Part shown: positions 27,207 to 39,700 of the stretch, piece by piece
Layout of the letters: every line of letters begins with the position of its first letter
Numbering within the stretch: position 1 is the stretch's first letter
DNA from: Aquila chrysaetos chrysaetos
Lineage: Eukaryota; Chordata; Aves; Accipitriformes; Accipitridae
DNA length: 64,000 nt
NCBI RefSeq assembly: GCF_900496995.4
Contig: NC_044008.1
Coordinates: 868,001 to 932,000, forward strand
Direction of reading: 5' to 3'
Position numbers and translations under genes: made by a program
Notes under the pieces: model-generated
What the model was told of the DNA's origin: nothing
What the model saw: only the letters and a program-made list of their open reading frames with translations
Database searches by the model: none

Positions 27207-29882
27207 GGCTGCCTTTTGGGGCAAGTTATAAGGCCTTGTTCAAATAACAAAGCCCTGAAGTGCGCAGAATATAAACAGCAATCAGAAGTGAGGCTGGCGA
27301 GCTAACATTTCTTGGCTTACAGCATGTTGCACGTTCCTCTAGTCTGCAGGGTATTTATGTTTCTCCTCTTGTCTGGGGAATATTATCCTGACTGGCAATG
27401 CAAGAGAAAAGGCAGACAAACTGAAGCTGAATGCAAAATATCCTGCAAAATCTGGTAGGCCGGCTGCTCTTGAGAGCTCTGATGCAAAAGATAATTATAG
27501 ATGAAAGTGTAGCAACCGCTGTGGTTAAGGTTGCGAAATGTTCTATTTACTCAGGTTGCTTAGGAGCCGTGCAAAACCAACATGCTGGCCCTGTGCAGCA
27601 CAGTATCTCCAGTGAGGCCGGAGCTTTGGAGAGGATCAGACCTGCAGCGTTCTCCAGTTCTGCAGAACCTTTATTGCCCAAATATGGTCCAGGAGTATAT
27701 AGGCGCTTAAAAGGCTAGAAATTGCAGGCCTGTGATTAGCTGCTTCGTAGAGATCGAAAGCTCAGAAGGTCCAGCCCTCCACGCTGAGCAGATTAAATAC
27801 TCTTGCAGAAAATAACATTTTGCAGCTTTCTCTGCAGAAGTCCGGAGGAGCACAAGACCAGCACCCTCCCCATCCCTCACAAAAGGGCTGCAGAGCCAGA
27901 TACCCATCAGGGCTTAAAGTCTTCCCTGTTTTTGTTTCAAGACAAGCAGAGGAAATTAACTATAAAAGCTCTTGTGTTTAGGCAACATTAAACCAAAAAT
28001 ACTCTGGGGCATGTCCTCAGCTTGTGTAAATTGTCAGGAGATATCAAAGTAAAGATCAAATGCGAGGCCTTCCCTCAGATATCCTGTGTGTGTTATGACA
28101 CAGCAGCTACACGCGGTCAGAAATTGTTTTCCAAACAGTAGCATAGTGCAGTGCAGTAATACCACAGTTAGGCTAATGATGCGGTAGGACCATCACATAT
28201 TGTGCTAACCAGCATCACCCCTTGTCTTTTTTTTTTTTTTTTGCACTTCTTTGATTACCTTGACATGCTGTTTCTTCATGCTTAAGCCATATAATCTCCT
28301 TGTCTGGACTGTATTGCACCTTGCTAAATGTAGCTGTGGCCCATTATTAGGGTGCAGAGGTGCTACACTAACAAATAATTAATTGTAATATTAACTGTTA
28401 AGTAATAATGATTATTATTTATTATAGGTTCTCAGCATACAGTATCTAAAGAATTTTTGTTATGGTATGCTATGTTACTTGTTTAATATTAATGTTACGT
28501 CCAGCCATATAGCTGTCACAATACCTGCACATAAGGAGAAGCTCTTTAGTCTTCCTATTGTTGAAGACTTTCTTCATCAGCCAATTTCGCCACCACGATC
28601 GTATGAAATGTTGGTGAGGTCTCTGCATAAGAAGAAGAAGTCCTAATACATTTTTCTTCCTTGCTAAACATGTAAGACAAGTTATCAAAGAAAACAAGTG
28701 GAAAAAAAAAAAAACACCAAGCTTATAGCTGATTCTTGCCAGAAAAGGGGCATGATGAAAATATAAGAAAAATAACCTGAATAAAAAATACTGGACATTT
28801 TTTGCCCCATAATCCTTTGTCCCTTAATAAAAATCACCTTTAATCTTATTCAAAGGGGTCTCATATAGTGGATTTCACTGCAGCCACACATACATTACTG
28901 GCTTGCCAAGCAGAAGAAAATTCACTGTGAATAGAAAGGGTAATGGAAGTACTTATAACATCTGAGAAGTATAAAAACGATAGCTGAAAGACTTAAATTA
29001 ATATTGAAACACACACCTTTACTCTGACCAGGAAACTATCATAGGCACAAAGTCAGCACAGACCCAAGATCTCTCGTTCTCTCTTCTCAGAGTCAATTTC
29101 CAGGAGTCGTATTGCAGGATAGGCAAGTATTGGAATCCTAAAATAAGTTTTCAATTTATCAGTATATTGGACATATAGCCAAAGGACAGGACACAAATTC
29201 ATTTATAGGGGTGAGAGGATCTCTCTCTGTGTATCTACCAATTAAAGTTAATAAGGCAGATTCTCCTCTAAAATAATGTAAATCTGAAACAATTCTATTG
29301 GTTTTGACAAAACTACCCCCAATATGTACCTTTGGGCCATGATGTAGGTTATCAAGGAAGCACACAAAAATGTGCGCATCTGTTCCCATAAAATTAGACA
29401 AGAAAACTTTGGTTTAGCCCAATAAAGAGGCTTTACGGCCAAGCTCACATGGCTAATGTCAGGATTGAGGTTACTGCTTGCGTGAGCGAACACCAGCTTC
29501 TCCATCACATAACTCAGCAGACAAACTTCTCTCGGAGGCATGGGGCGCAGGTGGGACACTGGGAGAGGCAGTCAGTATAAGCCTGTCTTAAGCTGGTGCT
29601 GCTGCAGACTCTTTCTCCTTCTTAGGCTTTCTCTTTACAGTGGCCCTAGTGCTTATGTGCTCCATGACTGAAACAGGCTGAATGGTAGCCTAGCAATAAA
29701 TAAGCCAAAAAAAAGAAAAGAGAAAGAAAAAAAAAAGTGAACGGGTTTTAGCCAGCCCCTCAGGAAATCTGCCACGAAACTGCTACGTATCACTGATATT
29801 TTAGCATTTCCTAGCTGTCACTGTCCTCCCACCCCGAGAGCTGAAGAAATACGAGAAGGAAGCAGCTCATGCCACAGAGTTC

Positions 29883-29888
29883 ACGTGC
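29883..29888. promoter_or_regulatory. Palindromic E-box CACGTG
   Basis: A perfect CACGTG hexamer (USF/MYC class) about 540 bases upstream of the DENND6B start codon, just outside the CpG island. The site is seen; function is inferred. Confidence 0.3.
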
Positions 29889-29989
29889 CTCAAATCTAAC
29901 CAAAATGAGCACGTTAAGGTCCCAATTTACCCTTTGCCATTCACTTTGGCCAACATCCACCCCGTGCCGAGCACAGCTCTGCTGTACAC

Positions 29990-30700
29990 CCCCTCCGGCC
30001 CTCTCGGCGATGCGGGCGGGGGGTCAGCACGCCCAGGCCGCCCACTGACACCGTTCCCAGCCTGCGTGAGTCCACGGGCCGGGCCCAGCCGCGGGCACCG
30101 GGCCCGGGCAGCCGCCCCGGCGGTGCCAGGCCGGGCGAGGCCCAGGCCGGCCCGAGCTGCGGCCCGTGGCGAGCAGGGGGCGGAGGGCTGAAGCTCTGGG
30201 GAGCGGCGGCCACGTCCCCCGCGCCGTGTTTAGGCGAGCCCGCCTGCTCCGTCCACGGCCGACGCCCGCCATGCCACCCGGCCCGCGGGCCGCTCTGCCC
30301 GGCCGGCAGCCGTCTCGATGGTGGGGGCGGCGGGCGCGGGACCTCCGGGCCGCCGGGGGGCGCGGCGGGACGGGGCGGGGCCGTGCCGGGCTGGGCGGGG
30401 GCGGGGCGGGGCGGGCGGAGCGGGCGCTGCCATGGACGCGCTGTGCCGGGCCGAGCCCCGGTCCCGCCGGCCCGCAGCCGCCTCCGCCTCCCCGCTGCCC
30501 TGGGCTCGCTTCTCCGCCTGGCTCGACTGTGTCTGCGTGGTCACCTTCGACCTGGAGCTGGGCCAGGCCATGGAGGTGCGGGCAGGGCCGGGAGAGCGGG
30601 GTGGGAAGGGGGGGGGGGGGGGGCCTGTCTGGGCCCGGGCAGGGCCGGGAGCTGTGGAGAAGGGGCGAGGGGAGGGGGGGGACACAGGCAGGGTTTGGGG
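29990..30700 (+). promoter_or_regulatory. DENND6B: CpG island promoter and 5' UTR of DENND6B
   Basis: CpG-dense sequence surrounds the first coding exon. There is no TATA box. A cluster of GGGGCGGGG boxes lies at 30372-30380 and 30393-30418, ending 14 bases before the start codon at 30432. The transcription start cannot be fixed from sequence. If it lies upstream of 30271, the leader carries an out-of-frame ATG (30271) whose frame overlaps the DENND6B start. An in-frame ATG at 30318 would add 38 residues, but its context (T at -3) is poor. Confidence 0.75.
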
Positions 30701-33700
30701 GAGAAGGGGACACGGCGTGGGGCAGCGAGCGGGGGAGGGGGGGCAGAGCAGAGCTGGGGGTGTGAGGGGGACAGGGCAGGGCAGGGCTGGGGGGGGGACT
30801 GGGAGCAGGCGGGGTGGGATGGGGAGGCGGGCAGGGCCGAGAGGAGCTAGGGCAGCCCGGGATGCCCACGGGGGTGTATGGGGGCCGGGGGAGGGGTGTG
30901 CTAGGAAGAGGGGTGAGTGGGTGAGGTGGGCAGAGGGCTACAGGGCTGCCGAGGAGGGGGAGCGGGCTGCGAAGGGAGGAGGGTGGCGGGGAGAAGGCTG
31001 TGGAGGAAGGGCTGTGGGAGACAGCCCATGGAGGCAGGCAGGACTGGGGTTAGGGAGCTGGGGGGGGGGGGGGTGTAGGGGTGAATGTCGCTCAGAAAGA
31101 CAGGTGTGATGTGTGGGGTCAGCAGGCACGAAGGAGGGGCCGAGGTGGGTGTGTGGGGAAGGGGTGGGGAGCTGGGTGGGAAGTGGGGGAGCGATGGGGA
31201 GATAATGGGGTGCTGAGGTGGCTCTGTCAGCCTGAGGAGCTGAGGTGTCAGAGGCTTCCCAGGAGGTCTGGTATGCCTGTGGGGGTTATTGGGGGGCCAG
31301 GGAGGGTGAATTGGGAGTGAAAGGGCTGGAACAGTTTTTCCCTATTGCCCGGAAGATTGCACTGTTTGTCTCTGAAAGAGGATTTGAAGGGAGTTAGATA
31401 CCTAAGGCTTGTAACGTGACTGAAGGCAAAAGCTGGTTGGTATTCTAAGAAAATGCAACATAAGGGGACCAGGTATGTCTGGATTATTCTGAACCCAAGG
31501 CATTATCTCAAATTCCTTTGTATTTGTTGTGTAATTGTTGGAACTACTCCTCACTTTTCCTTGGTGTAAGGAGGTTAACGCAGTTTTTCAGAGAATTGAG
31601 ACTTTCCATTTTTAAAGTCATGCTGAAGCTTCTGAAGGGAATGGAAAGTGGTAGAGATCAAGTTAGCCTATTGCTGCTCTGTTTTCTTAAATACTTGATT
31701 ATGTTTCTTTCCATGAAGCCTGAAAATAAATAAAAAAAAAATCTGCTGTAGACCTAAGTTTCACATGCTCTATACTCTTTCCTGCAAAACCAGGACTGAT
31801 ATACCCTGGAAAGGATATGAATACTGGGATAATAATTAGCATTTACAATTTAATGCTTCATAGGTGTGTTTTAATATGTAGCTACAAAGGTGCTTTCTTA
31901 CCAGCTTTATTACCTGTCTAGCATTATAAGGAGGGGACTTTGTGATTGGGGTATGCAGAATACAGTCTATTAATCCCTGGAAAGGTATTTTTCTTCTTCC
32001 TTTCCTCTCTTTTCCTCCCTTGCCTATATAAGTATTGATGGGAAAATGTTTCTCATGTGGCATAAATGACCAAGAAGACTGGGAACATCTCGGCATCTGG
32101 ACTGAGTGATGCCATAATCCCACCCTCACTTTTCCTTTGGTTGTCCATTGTGGATTTCTGTCTCCGAGCGAAGGGTTTGGGCAAGGAACAGGGGTCTGTG
32201 TTGGGTAAGACGCCTAAAAAGGAAGCCAGGCAGAGGAGAAGCTGTGTGATAAAGATCCTGCATTCCATTCTTGATGGGGTTGGGAAAATAAAAAAGCTCA
32301 AGCTGTTACTGTCTTACAGGGGAATTCCAAGTAAAATTATTTCAAAATTTTGAAAAAGTGTAAATATCACTATTGCCAGTAGTCAAATGGTGGTGTTATC
32401 TTCCTGCTTATTTGCTATTTCCATCTGTTGCCTTGGTGGTTTTAGGTTGGGTCCAGACCCTGTGGCTTGTCTCCAAGCAGGCTGATTTCTGCAGTGGAGA
32501 AGAGGGAGTTTTATGATTTGGGCTCTTGACTGCAAGTTTCAGGGTTAAAAAAAAAATGCGACTGTGGCACCCAGCCCTGTGGGACTTCAGTCCTGGCTGA
32601 GTTTGCACGGGAACTTTGCCATAGACATTACCAGATCAGTGTAACTGACTGAGATTAGATCTTGACAGAGCTCTCTGTGGTTTTGTGGATGTACGTATAT
32701 CCCTCCAAAGAGTGATTTATGCACAGAGGCTGCTCACGCACCCAAGGATTACACAGAGTGACAGGCTACAAATACTTGGAGTAACTTGTGCTACCTCACA
32801 CGCTCGCAGCAAAGTGAGTCAGAAGGAAGGGAAACCTCCCGTTCTGGAGGTTGCACCATACTTTTCCATCATCTCTGTAAAACAGTGTGTGAAGATGCAG
32901 ACATCCCAAGTGTAGTCCAACCTTAGGAAGTCCCCTGCAGTTCTGCTTTAGGAGCAGGCCTGTCTCAGTCGGTGTTTCTGTGCTGAGATCCTGTCATGCT
33001 TTCCTGAAGAATACTTTTTCCTGAGTATAGAATTCTTTCCAGATAAAACATCTCTTTTCTTCCCTTGCTGCCCAAAGCTACGTGGAAGCCACATTGTTGA
33101 AGCCTGATTAGCGTGTGTTGTCTGTCCTTCAGCGACACTGATTAGAGAGGCAAAATTACCCCTGGAATGGGGTAGGCTCCGTGGCTACAACTTCGCGGCC
33201 AAGAGCTTGTTTAGGGTCTGCTCAGGTTTCTGAATATTGCGTGACTTGTGTTCTGTGCAGTTGTCTCGCAGTGTAGATACACCATCAGCCTGAAGTTCAG
33301 TGACTGCTGACTCTGCTGCTATTTAAATATACAGTAGAAAAGGTGTTTCAAAGGAAAACATAGGTTAATGCTGAAATTAGGTATAATTACTGTTTCTGAC
33401 TCATCGACCAATTCACGTTTCTTCAAATAGTCAATTACAGACAGCAGAAATACCAGGGGGAGAGAAGACACGTTTCTGAGATGATCCTCTCTGGCTAGCA
33501 GTCTGTGTCCTGCAGGAGCAGCCCTCCCCACCAGCCGTTTGCCGTCCGACTCTGCAAAGGCTCCGACTTCTCTGGTGCCACTGTCATAGAAACGCTGAAA
33601 ATTTGTCCCCATGGCTCTGAAATATCCCTTTTCACAACAGCACTGGCTCCTCCCTCCCTGAGCTTTTCCAAACACAGGCACTTTGTGAAGCTGGGTTACT

Positions 33701-36700
33701 TTGGAGTCACCAGAAGTCATTTTCTGGGATGTTCTCCGTGTTGCTATGACAGCAGCAGAGTACTTGGCACCCTTGCCGATGTCAACAGCAAAGCTTTAGT
33801 GCAAGGATCTGTTTTCAACATGTGTCACCTCCACACTTGTTAATTCAGTATTGATGGGAGAGAGAGCTATGTCACCAGTTATGACATAATTTAAGCCCTT
33901 TGGGGCTACTTCTGAGATATTCAGGGACTTTCACAAATAAAAATTTCCTTTTTCTTTACTGTCTTTTTGCTTTTGAAAAGTTCTAGTGACTAGGATTCTT
34001 ACTATTTTACCTTGAGTTTTTAACCCTGTAAATATTTAGTGATTTCCCCCCCGCCCCGAACGTAGAAGTACATGTCAGACTGTTAAACTGAAGGGGAAGC
34101 AAAGATGCAGAAGATAAGGCCCGTTTTCCAAAAACATGAATTTTGGGGTCCGACAGTGCTTCTGTGCTCAGTCAGAAGCATGTGAGCCTGATTTTTTTTT
34201 CTCCCCCCCACCCCCAAAAATGCTGAGCACACATCTCCAAGTGAAACATATGCTTAGTGTATCTGAAACTTGGACCCACAAAGCAGCTAGGAGCCATTAG
34301 TATCCACTTCTGGTCTGATTTACTTGCAGAAAGACCCCACAGGAAAGGCAGCAGGAGAATTAGAAGTCTGTCTTGACTCTTGAACTTCAGTTTAGATCAT
34401 CAGCAAGCATTGCAGAAAGCAGTATGCTGTGAGATTCCTGAGCTTCTTGATGAATCAGCATCAAATGTCCAGGTCTCTGTTCCTGTTCTATCCATTATTA
34501 ACAAAATAAATGTTTGTATGATCATTAAATTAGTCATAACCACAGGAATTTATTCAGTTGCCTAATGCAAAAATATAGCAAGCAGAGAAGTGTGTCTTCT
34601 CCTGTGGCGTAGTTGTAATGCATCCCTTTATGCTTCAGTGTCTAAAAAGCCTTCGTCCTCTAGTCATGCCTTAATGTGCTGCCTCATCGCTGTAGCTTGG
34701 ATGTGATAATTTTGCTCCTGTATTTTCGTAGCTTTCGTCTTTCAGAGAAGCTTTAACCGAAGGCTAATCAGCGTAATTTTTAATTGTTAATTTGGCTCAC
34801 TCTCTGAAGCTGATTAGATGACCTTGCCAAGGAATCAGTGGGGAATTGTCAGAGCAAAGCAAGCTCGCTCAGTGAACTTCCAGCACTCTGGCACGGTGCC
34901 ACCCTTGCTATTTATAGACTTGTAAGAAGAGTCAAGCACTGAAGAGAGCTCCTGATTTGAGTACCAGATGACTCGCACACTGACCTGAAGCAGAGTTACT
35001 GCCTGGGAGCTGCAGAAGTCTGATGAGCAGATCTCCATTTTTCAAGTCATTCAGTGCTAAGTTTCTTTCTCATCCCCTTATGTAAAGCCACCTGCAATTT
35101 CTGCCATTTCCTGATCAGTAAGTGCTATAGTAGCTGTATAGATTACTTCTACAGATTTGTAAGTACTTTGGTTTCTGTCCTCTGCCCAGTGACATGTGAA
35201 ACTCATTATTGCTGTAGCTGTGTCATTTCTCACTTCTCAGTGGGATTGTTTCTGTAGTGGATCTTGCTTGCAGTTCTGCCCTCGGCCCTGACCTGAGAAG
35301 TCTTGCACAGAGTTCTCTTTTATTGGGTTACGGTAAATGCAGAAACAGTGTTATCAGCATTTACATAGTTCAGCTGCAAAGCTAGAGTCTTTAACTAGAT
35401 GCTTTAAAATTCTTGACAATCTCTCTTATCTGAAATGCTTGATGATAAATTGGGTGTAACACAATTCAGCTGTCACTGGTATGCTGACAAAGCATGAATC
35501 TTCAAGCCTGTGCCAGACCCACCTCTTTCTGTACAAAATAAACCTTGGCTTGTCTTTCTAACAACAGATCAAATCAGGGAGGCTAAGCCAGAGCTCCAAA
35601 TCCCCTCAAACTTCTCCTGCTGCCCATTTTCTGCTTTTTGGTCACTATGAACAGCATCTCTAGCTGGTCAGTCACTCAGGACTGTTAAATAAGTGTTTTC
35701 ACCCTGGAGGCTAGGATATATACCCAAGTCTGTGTCTAACACCAGACTTTGTATTGTTTAGTTTACATAGGTTATATTGTTTTCTAATCTCTTCATACAG
35801 CTAAACCTTTTTCCAGACTATCATTGTCTCACTCTTGATTATTGCTACATCTTTTCCTCTGCCCTTGAGGACAGTAGTCTTGCCCTGCCTGTATCTTTGC
35901 AGAATGCTGCTGCAAAGGTTGTTTCCCAGTCATGGCTGTTAACGCTCTCTGTGCCATCCTCTAGTGGCTCTTCTTTCCATACCTCATCGCATGTATGCAT
36001 AGCTTCTTTTTTAAAGCCATTCTTAGTCTGTCCCTACTGTCTGTCTTCTCGTTTCATTGCTGTGAGATCTGTTTTTACCTCTCAGCAGCTCATGATGCCA
36101 GCCTTCCTTACTCCTTCAGAATATTTGGTGGGTTTAGTGAATTGTGACTTTTTAGCAGGAATCAATACAGAGAAGTTAGCAACGGGGCTGTGGAGCTGTT
36201 TGTTCACTGAGCTATCAACTCTGAAGTTAAAATCTAAGTAAAATATAAGCCATTTGGTTGGTCTCCAAATCTACTGGAATAAATACCAATTCTGCGACAG
36301 GTTCGGTGCAGCGGGCTATTGACAGATTTTAAATGGGTAGATGTACCTTCTTGTAGGATATATTACTTTGGGAAAAATAAGGCACTTACTATATGGAAGC
36401 AATGTTTATAGATCTGTGTAGAAGTCGGGGGGCGGGAACTGAGTGAGTGACTTATTGACTCTTGTCTCTTTTGCAGTTGGTATATCCTTATGACTTTAGG
36501 CTAACAGAGAAAGAGGTAATAACTATTTTTTTTTCTTTCTTTTTCCCTGGTTTTAAAGATACTGAGCAGCAATGATGGAGGTTTTCTTACTGTGTATTTT
36601 TGTTTGTTGCAGAAAACTAGTATCTGCTACTTGTCCTTCCCGGACTCCTACTCAGGTAGGTAGCATCTGTTGGCCTTGCCTGCAGCCTGCGGGATGGTTC

Positions 36701-39700
36701 ATTGCCGTTATGAAAGAAATGGGTTCATGATGGAAAGAGTGAGTCATCGCCTCTAATGCAGCAGAGACTGATGGGCTGTATCTCCTAGAACTGCGACATC
36801 AAGGAGCACCCAGCCCTTAGGTCTGAACAAAGAGGCTTCTTGTCATTTTGATTGCTCTCTGGATATAGAATCTGTGATCTAGTAGGTGACAGGACAATTT
36901 CTTGATAAGCTTGTGCACTCATGCTTCACCCATGCAATAAAATACAAAAAATAGTCACGGAGGGTAGGTTCCCTGAGGTTTGCAGCTGTCGACTGTCAGC
37001 ATTTTTGTGTTTGTGAGTCAAGTGCTCAGTGAAGAGAAATAGATGGGGAGAGGATGCTTTCACAGCAGAAGTATTCCCAAAGCTTGTATTTATAAATCAG
37101 AAAGGTGGCAATAAGAAATAAACGTGTTAGTTCATCCCAGTACCTGTTTCTTTAAGACTGGTTCCTGACTGTTAGTTTTCTACAGCTTTGCCCAGTTTAT
37201 TTTTAAATGTTTTTAAGGATGTACTTTCACTAGGTTCTCAGAGTTTGGTGAACACTCAGGCCAAATGTCCATTTTATTAAGGTAAATTATTTACTGATAG
37301 TAATATCTTCGTAACACACGCAACAGTCTTTACCCTTCTTCGGAGCATAGCACCTGCAAAGAGTGGGAAGGGAGTATGTCCTCTCACCCTATTGTAGCGC
37401 CTTAGTCTGTTTAGCCTTGTGTTTTGTGCAGTGAGCTTAGAGTGTTTAACTCTTTGCTCATAACTGACCTCATACTCAGCCCTGCTCCTTCTGCCCTTCC
37501 AACTGATGAAAACTCCTGAAGACTTCATGCTGCTTTTTTTTCTGCTGTACAAAGTATGCTTGGTGGGGAGTGAGCAGTATAGTGTGACCTGGGAGGTGCC
37601 TGGCTGTGGTTCTTGTCCAGGTCATTTGCTAGAATGATTGTGCAGGGGATTGTTGTTAAAATCAGTGTTTGTGTGGTCTTGGATTAAGGCTGTTTGTAGG
37701 TTTTTCAGTAGGGTGGATAAGAAATGGTGGCTGCAGCTACTCAGGATTGATGGTACTGGCCAATGTCTGTAAGTTTTGCAGCCACGGCCTGGCAAGGTTT
37801 AGCTTAATGATACCAGTTCTTGTGTTCAGCTGTGTGTTCTTCCTGTCTTGCACCAGGTTTTGGGCATTTCTTTATGCTGTTCCTCTCCATTTTCAGTTTT
37901 GGAGTTCCCTGTAAATCAGCATCCCTGTTTATGTCAGCATTTTGGATTTAACCAATTTCCAGCTTTCTCTTTACTGAAACTTCTTCCTGAGCATTTATGG
38001 TCTTCTCTGTCTCAGGTGGCCTGGGGGATACTCAATTTAGCTTCCGCCTTCGTCAGTCTGGGGGCCAGAGGACCACTCATTATGAGGATGATGGCGAGTA
38101 CAATAGAGAAGCACCCCTAACGCTGCAGGTCAGTTGCATTTCAGTGCACTACTTATACCTGCTAAGCAAACAGTAGTCTTACTGGATTAAAAGCCAAATA
38201 TACTTTTGATTTGTTTTCTGTGCATAAAATACTCATTTTCTCTGGCCATGGGAATAGTCAGAAAAGGAGAAAGCTTTCAGCGCAGGGACTTACTTCCACA
38301 TTAATACCCATAGAGGGCTGTGTTGAGAATCCCAGCTACTCTGAGAGATGGAACTGAATCAGGGGGACCCCAGATTAAGAGCAGTGTTCGTGTCTAGCTA
38401 CAGCGAAAAGATAAACGGTGGCCCACAGGTGACATCCAACAAGAGTGCATGGCTACCTGAGCACGTTATTGTGAGGCAAGGCAAAGAATATCCTTTTCTG
38501 TGGTAAATTAGATGTTTACCTCTTTTGTTGAGGGATGGCAGTTGTTTTCATTTGTTGCAGGATCTATGTATATAAAAACAGCCGGAATAATTGGCGTGCC
38601 GCAGATTCACACTTTGGCTTGCTCTATGCGGGCTGGTTTAACCATACTCAAGCACTAATATCAGGAGTGTCTGTTAATTGTGGTTTTTCCATCAGTGAAC
38701 TGTCTGTCCATTTCATGCAGAGAAGGGATGTGCTGAGCACTGTTGCTTCTTTTAATTGAGCAGATGGCCACCAGATCAACTTGTCCTCTTCTGCTTTCTC
38801 CTTTGAGATGACGCTTCCTGTGCATGTGCCTTTTTAACACTTCTGCAATCTTCTTGTGATATGCTTTTGTGATATGCAATCCAGAAATGGATTAGTGGTC
38901 TGAGAGGGAGTAGGAGGATTTCTTTTCCTAAATTCTGGTCTAAAGATTTTTTAGCTTGCATACATCTTTACTGCTTTGTAGCAATCAGACGCTGCCTCAC
39001 AGATTCACCTAGCTTTAAAGCAGTAAGGGAAGTAAAACTGCCAAAGTACTGGATTCTGTTGTGGAAAAATAATATTTGGGAAGAGCCTTAAACTGTGGGG
39101 CCTGTGGGGCTTCGAAAAATGATATTAAGGATGGTCTTTGTGTTCAGCACTGATAACTATGCTTCCTCCTTGATGTCTGTGGGAACTTAAAAGGCATAGC
39201 ATGTTTGAAATGATCACTGGGGATTTGTATTAAATCTGTTAGTTTTCATGGATGCTGTGAAGGAAGCATCATTCAGCTTTGTGCTTCATCCTGAGCAAAG
39301 TTTGACTGGTACTGCCTTAAATGCCTGACTAAAGAGGAATGGTATGGTGGAGGATCTTTCCTCCTCTCAGAAGATGATGTATTCCTTCCTCAACAATACA
39401 TTATCCTCTGGCTAGCAAAGAAAACTGACAGTCAGCACATCAGTGGCAGCAGGGGGTGGCAGGATGAGTTCAGTGGGTTGGCTCAGCTGGTCCTATTAGT
39501 GGAAACCTCAATTAACCCTTTAGATGATGGCCCTGAAGGTGCTGCAGAAAGGGGGTAGTGAAAGGTGCTACGTGGAGGCTGTAATTTTTTGTGAATTTAG
39601 CTGTTTTGTATCCTCTCTATCTTAGCATTTGGTAAACTCTTCCAGATAGCTGAGCATGGATAACTTTGGTAAATAGGAGGGAGTGCTGTAAATGTATCAT

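Larger units (their letters stand above)
24061..29989. other. Intergenic region between two divergent promoters
   Basis: About 5.9 kb of AT-rich sequence with no gene I can support on either strand. It holds a T run at 28227-28242, AT-rich sequence near 28,370-28,440, octamer-like motifs around 26,100-26,460 and an inverted repeat at 27160-27206. Distal regulatory elements of either neighbouring gene could lie here. Confidence 0.5.

Noticed and set aside
27431-27718. 95-codon plus-strand frame
   Set aside because: Single isolated frame, no family resemblance, no promoter or poly(A) signal nearby.
30024-30869. 281-codon minus-strand frame over the DENND6B promoter
   Set aside because: A proline- and arginine-rich shadow of the G-rich strand. 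The real first exon lies on the plus strand.
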